A DNA stretch of 7,886 bases, taken from an uncultured Ruminococcus sp. (GTDB lineage Bacteria > Bacillota > Clostridia > Oscillospirales > Acutalibacteraceae). Below, piece after piece: positions 5,673-7,886 of the stretch. How positions within the stretch are numbered: position 1 is the stretch's first letter; the number at the start of each line of letters is the position of its first letter. The DNA is taken from assembly GCA_902773165.1 (NCBI GenBank), contig CACYDO010000111.1:1-7886 (forward strand), written 5' to 3'. Under the pieces are notes generated by a model that did not search any database, was not told where the DNA came from, and worked only from the letters and a program-made list of their open reading frames with translations. The position numbers and the translations under genes are program-made.

Positions 5673-6755
5673 CTATTGATCGCTCGGGCTTTCCTGCCCA
5701 TATATCTCGTAATCATCTGTGGATTTATCTATCATGTCTTTCCATTTACTTCTATTTAAATATGTTTCCCATTTTACATAGAGTCGCGACATTCTTGTCA
5801 TCAGCCGCAAACACATCACATTCGCGAGCATTATAGGAGTGTAAAATAATACAAGTTCCGGTGCGCGTGCATATTGGTCGATAGTTTTCATAAACAGAAC
5901 CATTATCAGCGAATAAACCATCGTTACTATCGCAACTGAGAGCGATACGTATTTATTGAGCTTCTTTATCACTATGAAGGAAAGTATGATAATCAGAATT
6001 ATGTACCCAAGCGCAAACGGGAACGTTTTCTTTGACAGATCAAAAAGCACGTCAAGCAAATACGTAAATATGCAGCACCCAATCAGACCGGAAAGTATAT
6101 AGTCTATCTTATCAAACTCCTCTTTCCCGAAACGGTGTTTCGTAAATTCAAGAATATTGTTAGCTACATATTCTGTGGAGTTCTCCTCCTGCTTTGCGGT
6201 CATTTTTACCGCGCCGAATTTTTCAGCATCTGTATACGGGTTAAACTCGGGGTTATGATTTGCTTTTGCATTTGTCTGCAAGCCTGCCTGCCGTTCACCA
6301 TCCGATTTAGAGTGATAATATTCATCATCTGAAACATTACCCATATGGCGCTTCTTTTCCGGAATCATAAAATTCACTCTGTCTGATGAATAATACTCTG
6401 CATCGTTTGGGTCACGCTCCACACGATTTCCCGTATAAACCGGTTCTTCAATGCGTTTCGTCTGCTGCTGAGTATAGCCGCCGTTTGCAGCCGTTCTTGA
6501 ACTTGAATGAAAGCGATCGTCCGCCATGAGGACAGCGCGCTTCATGCCGAACGATTCCTCCTGACCCGGAGTATCCTGCGCTTTTCTGCTTAGTTCCGAT
6601 AAATGCTCGGACGAGCTGAAAATTGATTCTCCTTTATCATGTACTTCCTGCTTGACAAGATAAAATCCGCAGTAAATACATCTTGTCTTCGTTTTATCAA
6701 TAATTCTTTTGCATCTCGGACAAGGGATCATATTTTTAAAAGGATTCATGGACAT
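5673..6755 (-). CDS. Uncharacterised zinc-ribbon, four-helix membrane protein
   Basis: I do not recognise the family. The 360-residue protein has three parts. The first is an N-terminal zinc ribbon with C12, C15, C26 and C29 (CPRC and CIYC). The second is a long polar, probably disordered linker at about 35-210, rich in S, E, K, N and Q with several YY pairs. The third is a membrane domain with four predicted segments near 218-238, 245-263, 269-289 and 299-319, then a charged tail. Zinc ribbon and tail most likely face the cytoplasm. Two close start codons exist, ATG at 6755 (MSMNPF) and ATG at 6749 (MNPF). GGAG at 6761-6764 is 5 nt from the first and 11 nt from the second; I take the first with low certainty. 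A longer GTG reading from 6815 would run through a terminator-like hairpin and lacks similar support. No promoter lies between that hairpin and the start. Confidence 0.8.
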   Translation of the reverse strand: MSMNPFKNMIPCPRCKRIIDKTKTRCIYCGFYLVKQEVHDKGESIFSSSEHLSELSRKAQDTPGQEESFGMKRAVLMADDRFHSSSRTAANGGYTQQQTKRIEEPVYTGNRVERDPNDAEYYSSDRVNFMIPEKKRHMGNVSDDEYYHSKSDGERQAGLQTNAKANHNPEFNPYTDAEKFGAVKMTAKQEENSTEYVANNILEFTKHRFGKEEFDKIDYILSGLIGCCIFTYLLDVLFDLSKKTFPFALGYIILIIILSFIVIKKLNKYVSLSVAIVTMVYSLIMVLFMKTIDQYARAPELVLFYTPIMLANVMCLRLMTRMSRLYVKWETYLNRSKWKDMIDKSTDDYEIYGQESPSDQ

Positions 6756-6765
6756 TTCAACTCCG

Positions 6766-6820
6766 AAAAAACAAAAATCATCGTCTGCCCCACTGCCGAA
6801 AAAACAGTGGGACACACGAT
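6766..6820 (-). terminator. Terminator-like hairpin in the leader of the zinc-ribbon gene
   Basis: On the minus strand CCCACTG pairs with CAGTGGG (6805-6811 with 6789-6795). The stem extends by three more pairs (one a G-U wobble), one mismatch, then ATCGT with ACGAT (6816-6820 with 6780-6784). The transcript continues GATTTTTGTTTTTTC. The wobble pair occurs only in the minus-strand RNA, which supports that direction. It ends 1 nt before the GGAG ribosome binding site of the next gene, so it acts either as terminator of the four-helix gene or as a leader attenuator. Confidence 0.72.
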
Positions 6821-6866
6821 CCTTTTCCTAAATCTTTAATTAATATGTACCAGTTAACAAAAAATA

Positions 6867-7280
6867 CTACGTTGAGAATCGCCCTGCTGTACCGTTGTTA
6901 TACTTGTTCCACTTACTTTGCGGTGCATTCTGTTCGGGCTGCGGTTTATTCGCGTTCAGCGACGCTATCAGCACGTTTTTAATATCCTGCACCATTGTAA
7001 TCAGAAACACATAATCATACGGAAACAAATTCGTAGAGCTGAGAGCCTTTAACAAAAACACGCACTCAACCGACGACTTCAGCGCGTTTTGCAGACATTC
7101 AGTAAACGCGTCCTTGTCGCTTCCATAAACCGATTTATTGATGTGCGTTCCCATTTCGGCAGCCGATTCAACTAGCCTGGTGCATAATGTTCTATCAAGA
7201 CCCGATTTTGAGTACGCCTCATTAAACAAGGCAATTTGCGCCAGGAATTCAACAGATTTGTCAAATATTGCGGTACTCAC
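6867..7280 (-). CDS. Four-helix-bundle protein (S23/IVS-type), small
   Basis: A 137-residue, mostly helical soluble protein. The pattern FDKSVEFLAQIALFNEAYSK, then LVESAAEMGTHINKSVYGSDKDAFTECLQNALKSSVECVFLLKAL, resembles the four helix bundle proteins first described as encoded in 23S rRNA intervening sequences. In those, a similar helix with a GxxIxxN-type turn precedes a K/D-rich helix and a conserved E-x-x-x-L-L stretch. Their molecular role is not well established. The C-terminal 30 residues are polar (P, Q, N, K) and look unstructured. The start is GTG 7280: GAGGTGG at 7286-7292 lies 5 nt upstream and a near-consensus promoter precedes it. An in-frame GTG at 7289 falls within that Shine-Dalgarno. 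The gene lies outside any rRNA locus visible here. Confidence 0.7.
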   Translation of the reverse strand: MSTAIFDKSVEFLAQIALFNEAYSKSGLDRTLCTRLVESAAEMGTHINKSVYGSDKDAFTECLQNALKSSVECVFLLKALSSTNLFPYDYVFLITMVQDIKNVLIASLNANKPQPEQNAPQSKWNKYNNGTAGRFST

Positions 7281-7285
7281 AACTA

Positions 7286-7292
7286 CCACCTC
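7286..7292 (-). promoter_or_regulatory. Ribosome binding site deciding the four-helix gene start
   Basis: GAGGTGG on the minus strand lies 5 nt before GTG at 7280 (GTG-AGT-ACC-GCA). The longer in-frame GTG at 7289 sits inside this element and is rejected on that basis. Confidence 0.7.
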
Positions 7293-7300
7293 ACGGTTCT

Positions 7301-7329
7301 ATTATATCAAATAATCCCAAAAAATGCAA
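7301..7329 (-). promoter_or_regulatory. Promoter of the four-helix protein gene
   Basis: On the minus strand TTGCAT (7324-7329) and a perfect TATAAT (7301-7306) are separated by exactly 17 bp. Transcription would start near 7294, leaving a very short leader before the GAGGTGG site. It is the only convincing promoter before both the four-helix and zinc-ribbon genes. The rest of the 7330-7487 spacer shows no gene. Confidence 0.78.
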
Positions 7330-7487
7330 TAAAATATTTGCAATTATCGCGTAATTTTGGTGAATAAATCCCTGAATTTTGTGTGAAAATTCTGATTCAG
7401 CATAAAATAATCAAACCGAAAACAGGTCATAATGTAAAGAAAGGCCGTACTGATACATAATGACAATAATTCTAACTGAGAATTTGC

Positions 7488-7521
7488 AAAAAAGCCGCAT
7501 ATCGACACAAGTCGGTATGCG
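7488..7521 (-). terminator. Intrinsic terminator after tRNA-Arg
   Basis: On the minus strand CGCATA pairs with TATGCG (7516-7521 with 7496-7501). After one mismatched pair, CGAC pairs with GTCG (7511-7514 with 7503-7506) around a TTGT loop. The stem is followed by GC and TTTTTT (7488-7493). It closes the rplQ/tRNA transcript. Confidence 0.88.
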
Positions 7522-7532
7522 TACAAAAAAAG

Positions 7533-7606
7533 CCCGCCCGGAGGGATTCGAACCCCCGTTCTTCAGAATCGGAATCTGCTGCGTTATCCAGCTGCGCCAC
7601 GGGCGG
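7533..7606 (-). tRNA. tRNA-Arg, anticodon CCG
   Basis: A 74-nt cloverleaf. The acceptor stem CCGCCCG pairs fully with CGGGCGG, and the discriminator base is G. The D-arm begins GCGCAGCTGGATAA. The anticodon loop TTCCGAT is on a CAGA/TCTG stem, giving anticodon CCG that reads CGG. The T-arm GGGGG-TTCGAAT-CCCTC has one G-U pair. The 3' CCA is not encoded: the DNA reads CTTTTTTT after the discriminator base, so CCA must be added by the nucleotidyltransferase. Two stem ends are unpaired (C13-A22 and G27-A43). It lies 69 bp downstream of rplQ and is probably co-transcribed or expressed by read-through, as no promoter is seen between them. Confidence 0.95.
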
Positions 7607-7629
7607 AAATATATATATTAATACAAACG

Positions 7630-7662
7630 CCCCACTGCCGCAAAAGAACTGCGGCAGCAGGG
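7630..7662 (-). terminator. Hairpin downstream of rplQ
   Basis: On the minus strand CTGCCGCA (7650-7657) pairs with TGCGGCAG (7635-7642) around a 7-nt loop. Two wobble pairs and three G-C pairs extend the stem to 13 bp; the wobbles work only in minus-strand RNA. The tail CGTTTGTATT is poor in T, so termination may be incomplete. That would allow transcription into the tRNA just downstream, or the hairpin may protect the rplQ 3' end. Confidence 0.68.
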
Positions 7663-7675
7663 AAAAAGTTAATAA

Positions 7676-7886
7676 TTAAACAAGCTCAATGATAGCCATC
7701 TCAGCAGCGTCACCGCGGCGAGGACCGATCTTTGTAATTCTTGTATAACCGCCGTTTACATCGGCATACTTCGGTGCGATCTCGTCGAAGAGCTTCTTAG
7801 CAGCGTCTTCGTCTGTAACGAAAGACATAACCATACGCTTGTTGTGCAGGTTATTAGTCTTAGCGATAGTGATCATCTTCTCGGCC
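7676..7886 (-). CDS. rplQ: 50S ribosomal protein L17, C-terminal part
   Basis: The last 69 residues are visible, from AEKMITIAKTNNLHNKRMVM to RRGDAAEMAIIELV; the start lies beyond the window. The segments LHNKRMVMSFVTDEDAAKKLFDEIAPKY and GGYTRITKIGPRRGDAAEMAIIEL match the conserved C-terminal half of L17, which sits near the peptide exit tunnel of the large subunit. It ends at TAA. In most Firmicutes rplQ is the last gene of the rpsM-rpsK-rpoA-rplQ operon, so rpoA is expected just past the window edge. The hairpin and tRNA that follow are consistent with an operon end. Confidence 0.96.
   Translation of the reverse strand, partial: AEKMITIAKTNNLHNKRMVMSFVTDEDAAKKLFDEIAPKYADVNGGYTRITKIGPRRGDAAEMAIIELV

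Noticed and set aside
6756..6815. N-terminal extension of the zinc-ribbon protein from GTG 6815
   Set aside because: The extension is encoded by the hairpin and its T-rich tail (phenylalanine-rich CFFG and FCFFG), while GGAG lies right before ATG 6755.
7344..7526. 60-codon open frame on the minus strand between tRNA-Arg and the four-helix gene
   Set aside because: It begins in the stem of the tRNA terminator, has no Shine-Dalgarno, and its composition is that of AT-rich spacer translated by chance.
7533..7606. tRNA gene as an integration site for a mobile element
   Set aside because: No integrase and no repeated copy of the tRNA 3' end is present in the window; the flanks are ordinary terminators.

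Overview
The window looks like chromosomal DNA of a low-to-medium GC, Gram-positive, Clostridia-type bacterium. A gut Ruminococcus or other Oscillospiraceae relative is my best inference from protein character, GGAGG-type ribosome binding sites and AT-rich spacers; no marker here fixes the genus. All recognised genes are ordinary housekeeping or accessory genes. I found no CRISPR array, transposase, phage module or defence system.

Layout. Positions 1-251 hold no gene but carry a 27-bp tandem repeat cut by the window edge, an 8-bp CGCGTTTT-type repeat, and a faint copy of an interspersed repeat. On the minus strand follow the last two arginine biosynthesis genes, argG (1742-2968) then argH (252-1634), separated by a strong terminator-like hairpin. 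The argG promoter is near-consensus and surrounded by sequences resembling ArgR/AhrC ARG boxes. The 574-bp divergent spacer (2969-3542) also holds two diverged copies of a roughly 74-bp interspersed repeat, related to the tandem repeat at the window start, and a plus-strand promoter.

On the plus strand, three tightly packed genes (3543-5620) encode a flavin reductase-like protein, a FabG-like short-chain dehydrogenase (overlapping by 11 nt) and an RlmA-type 23S rRNA guanine methyltransferase (1-nt gap). They end at a perfect bidirectional terminator shared with the convergent gene.

The remaining genes lie on the minus strand. In transcription order these are the 3' end of rplQ (ribosomal protein L17), tRNA-Arg(CCG), a small four-helix-bundle protein with its own promoter, and an uncharacterised zinc-ribbon/four-TM membrane protein. 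A terminator-like hairpin sits in the leader of the last gene, directly before its Shine-Dalgarno.

The most interesting signals are not in the proteins. They are the repeat family in tandem and interspersed forms, the likely arginine operator, and two hairpins between co-directional genes that leave no visible promoter for the downstream gene, suggesting read-through or attenuation. All functional calls come from motif reading by eye; no database search was run.
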